Below, piece by piece: positions 1 through 10,593 of a stretch of DNA of 64,000 nt. Every line of letters begins with the position of its first letter. Position 1 is the stretch's first letter. This DNA comes from Symbiodinium natans. Lineage: Eukaryota; Sar; Dinophyceae; Suessiales; Symbiodiniaceae. The stretch lies in contig CAJNDS010002413.1 in the NCBI GenBank assembly GCA_905221605.1, positions 280,001 through 344,000 of the forward strand, given 5' to 3'. The notes below the pieces were generated by a model. It had not been told where the DNA came from. It saw only the letters and a program-made list of their open reading frames with translations, and searched no databases. Made by a program: the position numbers and the translations under genes.

Positions 1-1815
1 CGTTAATGGTTTAGGGTTTGATGGTTTAGGGTTCAAGGTTGGGGTCTCAAGGGTTTGCGGTTTATAGGGTTTAGGGTTTCGGGGTTCAGGGCTTAGGGGG
101 TGTTAGGGTCGTAGGGCCTTTAGGACTTTAGGGTTTGTTGGGTTTCGAGGTGTGAAGAACTTGACATATGAAGTGGGGCAGCGTAATCCAGAGGGAGCCA
201 CTACTCGACCAATAAAGGGCTTTGGGGTAATCAAGCATGGCCTGCCCCGGTTTACGGGTCTTAGGCTTTAAAGTTTAGTTAGGGCTTAGACCCTTCTTGA
301 GCGGCCCGATCTTCTTTGTTGGCAATGCCCACCCAAGCACTGCGCACCAGTCAGACCTTGGCAATCTTCTTGGGGGGGCTTCCCAACCCTAAACCCTAAA
401 CCCTAAACCCTTAACCCTTAACCCTTAACCCTAAACCCTAAACCCTAAACCCTAAACCCAACCAGGATGCCATCTGGGGGGAAAAACTCTTCAACAGCTC
501 CCCATGTGACCTTCGAGGACCAAGATGGGCCTGAGCAATGCCAGGCACTCGGGGCCCTCAACGTCCAGCTTACCCACGCAGAAGTGCTCGGAAATCAAGC
601 TGGCAGGTCCCCCCACCCCGCTCCCTCGCTATAGTTGCTATAAGCCCTAGACCCTAAACCCTAAACCCCATATCCAAAGGCGTCAAACCTTACGCCCTGT
701 CACCCTGAACTCCATACCCGCTACCACCATGAACCTCCAAGAATAACCCTGAACCCAAAAACCCAAACCCTCCACCCTAGTTATGACACTCAGCCCTTAA
801 CTCCATAAATCCTAAACCCCAAACCCTTACTCCTCTTTCGACAGGACCCACCTTGATCGGGGTCGGAGCAGCCATGTTACACCGCGACACTCACAACCCG
901 CAACTCCTTTAGGGCTGTAGGGTTTCATTAGGGTTTCGGGTTTGGGGTTTAGGAGTTTAGGGTTAATGAATTATCTGAAGAACCCTAAAACAACTAGCAC
1001 CCTAAGATACCTAAGAACCCTAAGAACTCGCAACCCTGCACCCCAAAAGGCCCTAAAGGCCCTAACAGCCCTAACAGCCCTAACAGCCCTAAAAGCCCCA
1101 AAAGCCCTAAAAACCCTAAAAACCCTAAAAGCCCTAAAACCCTAAAAACCCTAAACCCTAAACCCCAAACCCTAAACCCTAAAACCCCTGAACGGCCCAA
1201 AGGCCTAAAGACCCAAACCCTCCCCTCTGGCGAGGAGCCCAGAAGGCGTCGGCACCCTTGCCGGCCGGCTTCACCTGTCAAAGATCCTAACCCTAAGCCC
1301 TTAACTGAAAACCCTACTTAGGGTTTAGGGTTTAGGGTTTAGGGCTTAGCGTTTACTGTTTAGCGCTGAGGGTTTAGGGTTTAGGGTGCCCAGTTTGGGG
1401 TTCCTGAAGATTAGATTAGAACATTTTTGGGAACCACAAGGGGCTTATAGGGTTTAGGGTTTAGGGCTTGGGGTTTGGGGGTTTAGGGTTTAGGGCTTAG
1501 GGTTTAGGCTTTAGGGCTTACGGTTGAGGGTTTTAGAACATCTCCACATTCCCCCTGCAACGGACACGAAGTTATAGTTTCGAGCCAGCGATACGCGTTC
1601 ACGGCAACCTATAACCATCGGGCCAAATACTCCGAAGGTCGCAGGGTTTAGGGTCTAGGGTTTAGGGTTTAGGTTTTAGGGTTTAGGGTATGGGGTTTAG
1701 GGTTTAGGGATTACGGCTAGGGGAAGGATAGTGTCTACCCTACTCTCTTTTCATAAGGTGAATTCAAGACCCCAAAAGGACGCCCTTCTAACCCTAAACC
1801 CTAAACGCTAAACCC

Positions 1816-1963
1816 TGAACCCTAAACCCTAAACCCTAAACCCTAAACCCTAAACCCTAAACCCTAAACCCTAAACCCTAAACCCTAAACCCTAAACCCT
1901 AAACCCTAAACCCTAAACCCTAACCCTAAACCCTAAACCCTAAACCCTAAACCCTAAACCCTG
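1816..1963 (-). repeat. Clean (CCCTAAA)n telomere-type array
   Basis: About 20 nearly perfect CCCTAAA heptamers with one CCCTAA slip near 1920. The plant/algal/dinoflagellate-type telomere unit is TTTAGGG. This copy is internal, with unique sequence on both sides. Confidence 0.93.
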
Positions 1964-3661
1964 TCGAGTGCGGCTCCCTGGCGCTGCAGCCCAGTCGCAT
2001 GACTCTCCACCAGCACGCGCACCCCAGCAAGCCTCAGTGGCTTGTGGGGCTTGGGAATGGAGAGTCCCTAAACCCTAATCCCTAATCCCTAAACCCTAAA
2101 CCCTAAACCCTAAACCCCAAACCACAAACCCCAAACCCTAAACCCTAAACCTACACCCTAAACCTACACCCTAATCCCTAAACCCTAAACCCATATTGAG
2201 GGGTTTATGATGTAATCCGGGATTTAGGAGTGGAGGGTCTTAGAGTCTTCACAGATGAGAATTTAGGGAGCTTGTAGAGTCCGTGACTTTAGGGCTCCTG
2301 GCTCGAAGAGTTCATAGGGTTTAGGGTTTAGGGTTTAGGGTTTAGGGTTTAGTGTTTAGGGTTTAGGGTTTAGGGTTTAGGGATTAGGGCTCCAAGTTCA
2401 GGGTTCGAAGTTCAGGTTCACCTCCTTGACGGTTTGTAATACCTCTACACGCACTGCTGTCGATGAATGCTTGGAGGTGCACGGCAGTAATCTTACTGCG
2501 TTGTGTAGTCCGAATGCTTCGCCTGCTGCTCCTGTCAGCGCAAGGTACTCAGCTTCCGCCCACGATAATGTCACGCTTTTCTGAGTCCTGCTTCAGCATT
2601 GTACAAACAACATCCAAGCCGATGGCAAACAGCGCCTCCCTTTTTGGAACCTCCCTAAACCCTAAACCCTAACCCTAAACCCTAAACCCTAAACCCTAAA
2701 CCCTAAACCCTAAACCCTAAACCCTAAACCTGCTTCATCGGCTGCGTGTTACAGCCCGCTGCGAAACCCTCGTCTTAGGGCTCAAAGCGTACAGGGCTTT
2801 AGGGGTTTGGGGTCTCGGGCTGAGGCTCCACGGCTCATGGGTTTAGGGTTTAGGGTTTAGGGTTTAGGGTTTCGGGTTTAGGGTTTAGGGTCAATGATTT
2901 GGCCCGTTGCGGTTTAGTGTTGATTTGCCTTGCAGCACTTGGCTACCGGGCAGAAGCCCGAAAGAGAAACTGTAGCCTTAAACCCTAAACCCTAAACCCT
3001 GAACCCTAAACCCTAAACCCTAAACCCCAGACCCCAGACCCCAGACCCCAGACCCCAGACTCAATACCGATAAGCCCTGAAAAAGGCTCGAGATGAAAAA
3101 GCTCTGAGCCTGAAAAAGGCCCTCAACCCAGAATCTTTACATAGCCCTACCGCCTAAACCCCAGAGCCGAAACCCTACACCCTAAACCCTACACCCTAAA
3201 CCCGAAACCCTGAACTCTGAACCCTAAACCCTAAATCCTACACCGGCCAAGACCCGACGCACGGGGGCCCGAGCATTCCGACGAGCTCCGAAGCATCGCT
3301 CAGGGCCTTACGGCAAGTTAGGGTTTAGGGTTTCGGGTTTAGGGCTTAAGGTTTCAGAAGGGGCGCAGTGTCAAAGTTTGGGGCTTTACTCAAACAGGTT
3401 GGGCACACGGCACGGGCCACTTTGAGGCAGTGCAAGTGCAAAGGGGTGGCTCGGTAGTGGAGTGGAGGGAGACCCGGACAAGGTCCGGTCACAAAAGCGG
3501 TATCACCTCCGGAGAAGACTTAAGGATCAAACCAACACACAAACAAACCAGATCAAAAAAGACGTAAACCCTCTGCATTCCTGGCGCGGTGGCCGTGAAC
3601 TGACTACGTGAGAAACGTTGAGTCAGTGGCCAGCGGCAAGAAGGTGTTGGGTGCAGGGACA

Positions 3662-3813
3662 TTGGGATGTTCCCCCTTATACGAACAGTCCTTAATAGGG
3701 ATTATAGTTTCTTTCTCAACGCGCAAGCGGCAGTCTAGCAGCCGACTGGGATTATAGTACCCCCTTATTAGAAGCCCTATGAAGGACTGCTAGTATAAGC
3801 GGGAACATCCCAA
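3662..3813. mobile_element. MITE-like foldback element
   Basis: The left arm beginning TTGGGATGTTCCC pairs with the right arm ending GGGAACATCCCAA. The arms extend over about 42 bases with roughly six mismatches, and the total is about 152 bp with no coding capacity. Part of the same sequence (CCCCCTTATAC, then AATAGGGATTATA) recurs at 56628-56693, so this is a dispersed family. The superfamily and transposase source cannot be told from sequence alone. Confidence 0.65.
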
Positions 3814-5225
3814 CAGGAACTTAAACCCTAAACCCTGAACCCCAAACCCTAAACCCTAAACCCTAAACCCTAAACCCTAAACCCTAAACCCTAAACCCTA
3901 AACCCTAAACCCTAAACCTTGGCAAGGCAGATAGAAGCCGAGCCGGGAGAGCGAGGTCCGAATCTTGCGCCCAGATATCCCTACCGACGCTGTCGAGGCC
4001 AGGGGACTAAGGCGGCGCAGCTGTGCCCTAAACCCTAGACCCTAAGCCCTAAACCCTAGACCCTAAACCCCAAACCCCAAACCCTAAACCCCGAACCCTA
4101 AACCCTCGACCCCAAACCCTGGCGTTTCAGCTCACAAGGACCTGGGGGGCTCTGCGGGAGGCTCTGGGCTCTGGGAGCCCTGACGAGAGAAGCCACTCAG
4201 TTGGTTTAGGGTTTGGGGGTTAGGGTTTAGGGTTTAGGGTTTAGGGTTTAGGGTTTAGGGTTTTGGGTTTTGGGTTTTGGGTTTTGGGTTTAATTAGGGT
4301 TTAGGGTTTAGGGTTTAGGGTTTAGGGTTTAGGGTTTCGGGTTTAGGGTTTAGGGTTTTGGGTTTAGGGTTTGGGGTTGAGCGTTGAGCGTTGAGCGTTG
4401 AGGGTTGAGCGTTTGGGGGTTTGGGGTTTAGGGTTTAGGGTTTAGGGCTTTGAACCTAAACCCTAAACCCTAAACCCTTCGTCCCTCTCCCAGTGCAGGC
4501 AGCTCGCCGCAGTGGCTGCGGACTCATTGGCGAACTGTGCCACCGGCGACTGCGCACGAGGGGGAGGGTTTAGGGGTTAGGGTTTAGGGTTTCGGGCTTA
4601 GGGTTGAAGGTTTAGGGTTTAGGGCTTTAGGGTTTAGGGCTTGGGGTTTGGGGTTTAGGGTTTAGGGTTCGGGGTTTGGGGCTTCAGAGTTTAAGCCTTT
4701 GGGATTGTTCGGGTTTTCGGGTCTAAGGTCCAAGGTCTCTCTCCTTGGGGCTGCATGGTTGGGGGCTTGAGGGTTTGGACTTGCAAAGGTAGAGTTCAAG
4801 GTGCCCTAAACCCTAAACCCTAAACCCTAAACCCTAAACCCTAAACCCTAAACCCTAAACCCTAAACCCTAAACCCTAAACCCTAAACCCTGAACCCTTC
4901 AAAAGAGCCTAGGGTTTTAGGGTTCGGCCCCGAGCCCTGAGTAGCCCCAGTGTTGGGGCCTTGCCGCACCTTTCTGTTGGCGTCCCCAGGTGGGGTTTTT
5001 TGGAGCCTTAAGCCGTTTGGGGCCAACCACTTCTCAGGGCTTGGGGTTTAGGGTTTAGGGTTCAGGGTTTAGGGTTTAACCTCACATAGAGGTTTCCGAA
5101 AATAAGGGGGGGGCGTACCCTGTGGGGGGGAGGTTCCTGCAACAAGGATCATCATATTTGGGGTTTAGGGTTTAGGGTTTAGGGTTTAGGGTTTAGGGTT
5201 TAGGGTTTAGCTCCAAGAGCCGGCT

Positions 5226-5315
5226 GGTACTTATAACCACAATTCTAAGCCCTCTTATAATCTACTTAGAAGACTTAGGGGGCTTAGTACAGCTATCATT
5301 GGGGTTCTAAGTACC
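5226..5315. mobile_element. Short imperfect foldback (MITE-like)
   Basis: GGTACTTATAACC at the left pairs with GGTTCTAAGTACC at the right, and CTAAGCCC with GGGCTTAG further in, giving a 90-bp imperfect hairpin between telomere-like blocks. No coding potential. Confidence 0.5.
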
Positions 5316-5470
5316 CTGAACCCAAGCTCCCCAAAGCCCTGAACCCCCTAAACCCACAAAATCATACACCCCTTTTGCCCGAAACCCGAAACTCCAAACC
5401 CCAAACCGTTCCCTAAACCCTAACCCCTGTACCCTAAACCCTAACCCCTGTACCCTAAACCCTGTACCCT

Positions 5471-6030
5471 AAACTCAGGGCCTAGGCCGTCCCCTTACAG
5501 AAGGGGGGCGGCGCGCAAGCCCTTCAACCTTTATGGCGAAACCTCTGGAGGTCGGTCCCTTGTGCCAGAAAGGGGGGGGGTACCCCCAGCGCCACAGGGC
5601 AGGAGGACCCGGACCCCCTCGCCGCAACGTGTCCAGGCACCAGGAAGTCTCAGGCTGGTCCACGCCCCTGACCCACCATGAACCGGTCCCTGGTCCCTGG
5701 CCTCCTTGGCCCCCTCCCTCCTCCTTACCCTGCAAACCCTCTAAAACCTCTCCTTTTCTACGCAGCTGAGGACCTGGCCTCAAACCTTTCCCTTGGCTAA
5801 AAGTGGCCATCGGTGACGGAAAGGTTTTTTTGAAAGTAAGCGATTGTCATGAGTTTAGGCCTAAACCCTAGAAGGACTAGGTTTGGGTGGTTTTGCCGCC
5901 TCGGACGGTGTGGGGTGGGAGACAAGTATCAGATGGCCCTCTACAATCGGGCCAGAACTGCTCTTCGCAACTGACGAGGCATTCGAGCCGCTGCTGCATC
6001 CAAACCTTCACAGCATCTACGCCCTATCAC
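5471..6030. other. Unique island without a recognisable gene
   Basis: GC-rich non-repetitive sequence. Short frames exist on both strands but none resembles a known family. About 55 bases from 5874 (GGTTTGGGTGG onward) resemble 60964-61020, indicating a dispersed repeat fragment. Confidence 0.5.
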
Positions 6031-6451
6031 AGCAAACCCTAAACCCTAATCCCCAAACCCTAAACCCTAACCCTAAACCCCAAGCCCTAAGCCCTAAGCC
6101 CTAAACCCTAAGCCCTAAACCCTAAACCCCAAACCCTAAACCCTAAACCCTAAACCCTAAACCCCAAACCCTAAACCCTAAACCCTAAACCGCTGCAAAA
6201 GCCCCCCCAAAGAGCTGGCTTCCGTGGGCTTCTTCGGCTTGAACTCCATGCCCTTCTTCATCTCCAGGGCCTGAGTTTTCGGGCGGCCTCTTTTTAGGGT
6301 TTTTAGGGGGTGTAGGGTTAGGCTTCAGGGTTCAGGGTTTAAGGTTAAGGGTTTCTTGGGGGGGGAGTTTTCGGGCGGCCTCTTTCTAGGTAGGGTTTGT
6401 GGGGCTTCTCGGGTTTAGGGTTCAGGGTTCAGGGTTTAAGGTTTAGGGTTT

Positions 6452-6485
<34 letters not shown>

Positions 6486-7210
6486 GGGGGGGGGGGGGTG
6501 GGGGGGGTTTTGGGAGGGCCTGAGTTTTCGGGGGGCCTCTTTCAGGTTTCTAGGGTTCTAGAATTTCTAGATTTCTAGGGCTTCTGGGCTTCTGGGGCTT
6601 TTAGGGTTCAGGGTTTAGGGCCTTCGGGTTTCTGGTGGGGTTTCGGGTTTCGGGTTTCTAGGGGTTTATACGGTTAGGGTTTCGGGTTTCGGGGAAAAGG
6701 GTTAGGGTTTAGGGTTTGGGTTTAGGGTTCAGACTTCGGTTTTCGAGTTTGGGGCGAACAGGGTTTATAGGTTATATAGGGTTTATGGGGTTTATGCGGT
6801 TTGTAGGGTCCTTGGGGTTTATAGGGGTATGGGGTTTACGGGGTTTATAGGGTGGGGTTAGGGTTTATGGGGTGTGTAAGGTTTATAGGGTTTATATGCG
6901 CCCCGCGTTCCGCGTAGTTGACCCCCTCCCCCTTGTTGGCCCTGGATTGGGGAGTTTGTAAAGGCCCAAATGGTCACCAATCACTAAAACCTTTTTCGGG
7001 GTTTAGGGTTTCCCGCAACCGCTAAACCCTAAACCCTAACCACTGAACCTCCAGGGCGTCCCGGGCCCGGGGTATCGAGTCTCGGGTCCCATTGAGTTTT
7101 GGGGTTTAGGGTTTTGGGTTTAGGGTTGAGGGTTTAGGGTGTAGGGTTGAGGGTTAGGGTTTTCATATGGGTTAGGATCTCGGCTTTAGGGTTTGGGGTT
7201 GAGGGAATTC
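6031..7210. repeat. Degenerate telomere-like repeats with a T/G homopolymer junction
   Basis: CCCTAAA-type repeats (6031-6192) are followed by a T-rich TTTAGGG-derived block. At about 6455-6498 some 30 Ts run directly into some 14 Gs. Nearby, GAGTTTTCGGGCGGCCTCTTT occurs in three related copies (near 6273, 6367 and 6522), a local duplication. No gene seen. Confidence 0.8.
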
Positions 7211-7327
7211 TTGGGGGTATTAATTCCTGGGGGATCACTGTAGGGTAGCTCTTGCTGTAACTGGCTAGAGCATGGGGATTCTCCTGGAAGACACTAAACA
7301 TGGCCCGGTGGGCGAGCCATGCAGTAG

Positions 7328-9037
7328 CTAGGTGAAAGTGTGGGCCCCTTCAGAAGCTTGCACCTGCTGCACGTTCTTGAGTTGATCTTGTACGGCACTG
7401 CTGTCGCCACCATAGTGAGCATCGCCCCAGGTCACCACAGATCCATCAGCCAGAATCGCAGCAAACGCCTGATTGGAAGCTTGCACCTGCTGCACGTTCT
7501 TGAGCTGATCTTGTACGGGACTGCTGTCGCCTGCGTATGGAGCATCGCCCCAGGTCACCACAGACCCATCAGCCAGAATCGCAGCAAACGTCCAACAAGA
7601 AGCTTGCACCTGCCGCACGTGCTTGAGCTGATCTTCTACAGAACTGCTGTCGCCTCCAAAGCGAGCAGCGCCCCAGGTCACCACAGACCCATCAGCCAAA
7701 ATCGCTGCAAACGCCTGATTGGAAGCTTGCACCTGCTGCACGTTCTTGAGCTGAGCTTGTACGGCACTGCTGTCGCCTCCAAAGGTAGCAATGCCCCAGG
7801 TCACCACAGATCCATCAGCCAAAACCGCAGCAAACGCCTGATTAGAAGCTTGCACCTGCTGCACGTTCTTGAGTTGATCTTGTACGGCACTGCTGTCGCC
7901 ACCATAGTGAGCATCGCCCCAGGTCACCACAGATCCATCAGCCAGAATCGCAGCAAACGCCTGATTGGAAGCTTGCACCTGCTGCACGTTCTTGAGCTGA
8001 TCTTGTACGGGACTGCTGTCGCCTCCGTATTGAGCATCGCCCCAGGTCACCACACACCCATCAGCCAGAATCGCAGCAACCGCCCGATGAGAAGCTTGCA
8101 CCTGCTGCACGTTCTTGAGCTGATCTTGTACGGCACTGCTGTCGCCACCATAGTGAGCATCGCCCCAGGTCACCACAGATCCATCAGCCAGAATCGCAGC
8201 AAACGCCGGATAAGAAGCTTGCACCTGCTGCACGTTCTTGAGCTGATCTTGTACGGCACTGCTGTCGCCACCATAGTGAGCATCGCCCCAGGTCACCACA
8301 CACCCATCAGCCAGAATCGCAGCAACCGCCCGATGAGAAGCTTGCACCTGCTGCACGTTCTTGAGCTGATCTTGTACGGGACTGCTGTCGCCACCATAGT
8401 GAGCATCGCCCCAGGTCACCACAGATCCATCAGCCAGAATCGCAGCAAACGCCCGATAAGAAGCTTGCACCTGCTGCACGTTCTTGAGCTGATCTTGTAC
8501 GGCACTGCTGTCGCCACCATAGTGAGCATCGCCCCAGGTCACCACACACCCATCAGCCAGAATCGCAGCAACCGCCCGATGAGAAGCTTGCACCTGCTGC
8601 ACGTTCTTGAGCTGATCTTGTACGGCACTGCTGTCGCCACCATAGTGAGCATCGCCCCAGGTCACCACAGATCCATCAGCCAGAACCGCAGCAAACGCCC
8701 GATAAGAAGCTTGCACCTGCTGCACGTTCTTGAGCTGATCTTGTACGGCACTGCTGTCGCCACCATAGTGAGCATCGCCCCAGGTCACCACAGATCCATC
8801 AGCCAGAATCGCAGCAAACGCCCGATGAGAAGCTTGCACCTGCTGCACGTTCTTGAGCTGATCTTGTACGGCACTGCTGTCACCTCCATAGCGAGAATCG
8901 CCCCAGGTCACCACAGACCCATCAGCCAGAATCGCAGCAAACGCCCCATTAGAAGCTTGCACCTGCTGGACGTTCTTGAGCTGATCTTGTACGGCACTGC
9001 TGTCGCCACCATAGTGAGCATCGCCCCAGGTCACCAC
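7328..9037 (-). CDS. RCC1-type beta-propeller repeat protein (main body)
   Basis: About 14 tandem units of 41 residues (123 bp), each with the pattern VQAS..AFAAILADGSVVTWGD..YGGDSSAVQDQLKNVQQ. The VVTWG core resembles RCC1/HERC beta-propeller blades, and the unit is one I associate with dinoflagellate, especially Symbiodinium-type, proteins often labelled HERC-like. Units are almost identical at DNA level, so recent unequal exchange or conversion is likely. The body begins with a partial unit at VVTWGD, lying one base out of frame with the ubiquitin-like segment upstream (9045-9260). Either the gene is broken or an unseen intron restores the frame. The long open frame on the opposite strand is a by-product of the repeat. 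The exact function is unknown. Confidence 0.8.
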   Translation of the reverse strand: MVTWGDAHYGGDSSAVQDQLKNVQQVQASNGAFAAILADGSVVTWGDSRYGGDSSAVQDQLKNVQQVQASHRAFAAILADGSVVTWGDAHYGGDSSAVQDQLKNVQQVQASYRAFAAVLADGSVVTWGDAHYGGDSSAVQDQLKNVQQVQASHRAVAAILADGCVVTWGDAHYGGDSSAVQDQLKNVQQVQASYRAFAAILADGSVVTWGDAHYGGDSSPVQDQLKNVQQVQASHRAVAAILADGCVVTWGDAHYGGDSSAVQDQLKNVQQVQASYPAFAAILADGSVVTWGDAHYGGDSSAVQDQLKNVQQVQASHRAVAAILADGCVVTWGDAQYGGDSSPVQDQLKNVQQVQASNQAFAAILADGSVVTWGDAHYGGDSSAVQDQLKNVQQVQASNQAFAAVLADGSVVTWGIATFGGDSSAVQAQLKNVQQVQASNQAFAAILADGSVVTWGAARFGGDSSSVEDQLKHVRQVQASCWTFAAILADGSVVTWGDAPYAGDSSPVQDQLKNVQQVQASNQAFAAILADGSVVTWGDAHYGGDSSAVQDQLKNVQQVQASEGAHTFT

Positions 9038-9044
9038 AGATCCA

Positions 9045-9260
9045 TCAGACTTGAAGTGTCAGCACGTCATTGTCTTGCAAACCTGCTCGCCGCACTGTGC
9101 CTCCGGCCAGCGCCTCTCCAGAGGAAGTCAGCAGCCGTCCCTTGCCAACTCCTAAAGCGGCCTGGGCCCTTTGGCACAAGCAGGTGATGGACTCTTCTGG
9201 TTCCGTCGCCGAAGTCACGCTTGCGCCACTCAGGAGGTGCACATGGATTGAAATCGACAT
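9045..9260 (-). CDS. Ubiquitin-like N-terminal segment of the RCC1-repeat gene
   Basis: A 71-residue frame from ATG at 9260 reads like the ubiquitin-like head found before RCC1-type repeats in this dinoflagellate family: a beta-strand start (SISIHVHLLSG), a central helix with LCQRAQAALGVGKGRLL, and an end of DNDVLTLQV. A stop follows at once, while the repeat body continues one base out of register at GATGGATCTGTG. Part of the first repeat unit seems to be missing at the junction, which suits a small deletion. The ATG was chosen because the domain begins there. Confidence 0.65.
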   Translation of the reverse strand: MSISIHVHLLSGASVTSATEPEESITCLCQRAQAALGVGKGRLLTSSGEALAGGTVRRAGLQDNDVLTLQV

Positions 9261-9370
9261 GAAATGAACCCTGAGTTTTGAGGCTATTTTGGCCCAAAGT
9301 ACTGAGGATATAGGGTTAACTGGCTAGGATGGCTCTTAAAACCATCTGACATATATTAAACCCAATAAGG

Positions 9371-9713
9371 CCGAAATTCACCGTTGCCGACTTTTGAGGC
9401 CCCGTGAATTTCGGGGGGCCTCAAAAGTCGGCAACGGTGAATTTCGGGGCCTCAAAAGTCGGCAACGGTGAATTTCGGGGGGCCTCAAAAGTCGGCAACG
9501 GTGAATTTCGGGGGGCCTCAAAAGTCGGCAACGGTGAATTTTTCCGGGGGCCTCAAAAGTCGGCAACGGTGAATTTCGAAGGGCCCCAAAAGTCGGCAAC
9601 GGTGAATTTCGGGGAGCCTCAAAAGTCGGCAACGGTGAATTTCGGGGGGCCTCAAAAGTCGGCAATGGTGAATTTCGGGGGGGAGCTTCAAAACGGTGAA
9701 TTTCGGGGCCTCA

Positions 9714-9715
<2 letters not shown>
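9371..9715 (+). repeat. Satellite of about 32 bp with an inverted first unit
   Basis: About ten copies of a unit containing CCTCAAAAGTCGGCAACGG followed by TGAATTTCGGGG. The first copy (about 9371-9403) is inverted relative to the rest, so the array begins with a foldback of roughly 29-bp stems. The same unit recurs beyond the virus at 30945-31083. Frames across it are repeat artefacts. Confidence 0.9.

Positions 9716-9744
<29 letters not shown>
9716..9744. repeat. Poly-C tract abutting the left end of the element
   Basis: About 28 consecutive Cs immediately before the AACCC duplication. A longer C tract (about 29668-29723) follows the right-hand copy. The exact length is probably unreliable, being a homopolymer. 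Confidence 0.85.
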
Positions 9745-9746
<2 letters not shown>

Positions 9747-9749
9747 CCC
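9745..9749 (+). repeat. Target-site duplication, left copy (AACCC)
   Basis: AACCC directly precedes the left inverted repeat, and AACCC (29661-29665) directly follows the right one. The copies extend to AACCCA if the left end is taken one base further in. Polintons make 5-6 bp duplications. The flank is C-rich, so chance agreement is possible. Confidence 0.65.
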
Positions 9750-10035
9750 AGTTAGGTTTAGGCTCCCGAACTTTCAAAGCTCACGCCCCCACGCCTCCAC
9801 CGAAAAAACCCTGATACCCACCCTACGTTTTTACACTTTACCACAAAAAATCATCAATTTTGACATCCCCACCTCAAACGATTTAACCAACAAAAAATCA
9901 AAAATTTATAAAAAATTATCTCCAAAACCAACTTTCGAAACCGCCCCCTAACTCACAAACCCGAAATTCACGATTTTTTAAATTGAAATTTCTATTCAAT
10001 GTTCTTTGTCGTTGAATAGAATTTTCATTGGTAAT
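9750..10035 (+). repeat. Left terminal inverted repeat, 286 bp
   Basis: Begins AGTTAGGTTTAGG and ends CATTGGTAAT. It matches 29375-29660 in reverse complement over the full length with no difference that I can find. An internal perfect 8-bp hairpin (CTATTCAA at 9992-9999, TTGAATAG at 10012-10019) lies near its inner end. The outer tip resembles the host telomere unit. Long inverted repeats with a PolB fit protein-primed replication of a linear genome (inference). Confidence 0.96.
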
Positions 10036-10264
10036 ATTTATAATTATCCTCATACAATTTGATTATTTCCTTCTGTAATGAAATTTGTTTATCTAAATAT
10101 TTCATTTCTTTATCTAAATGTTCCTGTTCTTCCTTTTCTATTACGCATTTTTGCTTTATTTCCACAATTTTGCTTTCCCTGCTTTCTTTGATGATTTCTA
10201 GTTTTTCTAATTCGTGCTTTGCTACTCTGTATTGTATCTCGAACAGTTCGTCATGAACGGTCAT
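10025..10264 (-). CDS. Small coiled-coil protein (hypothetical)
   Basis: A 79-residue, highly charged protein. Nearly all of it is a predicted heptad-rich helix (residues 8-70, rich in E, K, I and L), with no cysteine motif or membrane segment. The start is the ATG at 10264. The stop lies inside the left inverted repeat, so the last codons belong to the TIR. It is the outermost gene of the left minus-strand block, 41 bp beyond the next coiled-coil gene. A virion-internal or regulatory role is possible, but I do not recognise a family. Confidence 0.7.
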   Translation of the reverse strand: MTVHDELFEIQYRVAKHELEKLEIIKESRESKIVEIKQKCVIEKEEQEHLDKEMKYLDKQISLQKEIIKLYEDNYKYYQ

Positions 10265-10305
10265 ATATTATAAACTATATATTTTTTAAAACTTTTAAAA
10301 CTTTT

Positions 10306-10557
10306 TTATACATAAACTTCGCCCTCTTTTTTGATTTCGTAGTATTCCATCGTCGTTGGTTTTGGGTTTGTAATATCTCCGTTGTTTAGTTTTGTCAAAT
10401 ACGCTTTTCTTTTGTTTTGATATGTTGTGTCTTTTGATTTTGTTGTGTTGCTCAAAACTGGTGCAAATAGTTTGTTGTGTATCTCTTCTATTTTGTTATT
10501 AATATTTTCTAATGTGTTGTTGATGTCTTTAAGTGTGTCCTCGAAACCTTCGGCCAT
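10306..10557 (-). CDS. Small coiled-coil protein (hypothetical)
   Basis: An 83-residue protein from ATG at 10557. Residues 1-32 form an amphipathic helix with N-rich heptads (DTLKDINNTLENINNKIEEI), followed by a polar C-terminal half with K and T. There is no recognised domain. It lies 36 bp downstream of the replication protein gene in the same direction and may be co-expressed with it. Confidence 0.68.
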   Translation of the reverse strand: MAEGFEDTLKDINNTLENINNKIEEIHNKLFAPVLSNTTKSKDTTYQNKRKAYLTKLNNGDITNPKPTTMEYYEIKKEGEVYV

Positions 10558-10593
10558 ATAAAATACTAAATATTATTTTTAAAACTTTTATTC

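Larger units (their letters stand above)
1..5470. repeat. Interstitial telomere-like repeat domain with unique islands
   Basis: Blocks of TTTAGGG and of CCCTAAA, clean in places and degenerate elsewhere, alternate every 100-400 bases with unrelated GC-richer islands. Both orientations occur repeatedly, so this is not a single chromosome end. Clean runs lie near 1816-1963, 3829-3918, 4222-4350, 4801-4892 and 5157-5210. Variant heptamers (TTTGGGG, TTTCGGG, TTCAGGG) are mixed in. No convincing open reading frame covers the islands; the few short frames are made of the repeat itself. Confidence 0.9.

Noticed and set aside
3440-3515. tRNA-like stretch
   Set aside because: GGTGGCTCGGTAGTGGAG looks superficially like a D-arm region, but I could not fold a full cloverleaf or find the T-arm consensus.
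7340-9187. 615-codon plus-strand open frame
   Set aside because: It is the mirror of the 123-bp RCC1-type repeat; the minus-strand frame carries the recognisable VVTWGD repeats.
9272-9296. Sequence resembling the dinoflagellate spliced leader (GAGGCTATTTTGGCCC)
   Set aside because: Several mismatches to the leader as I remember it, and on the strand opposite to the nearby gene; the reverse strand also matches only partly because the word is near-palindromic.
9404-9814. Repetitive frames across the 32-bp satellite, poly-C and TIR
   Set aside because: Satellite and homopolymer artefacts on both strands.
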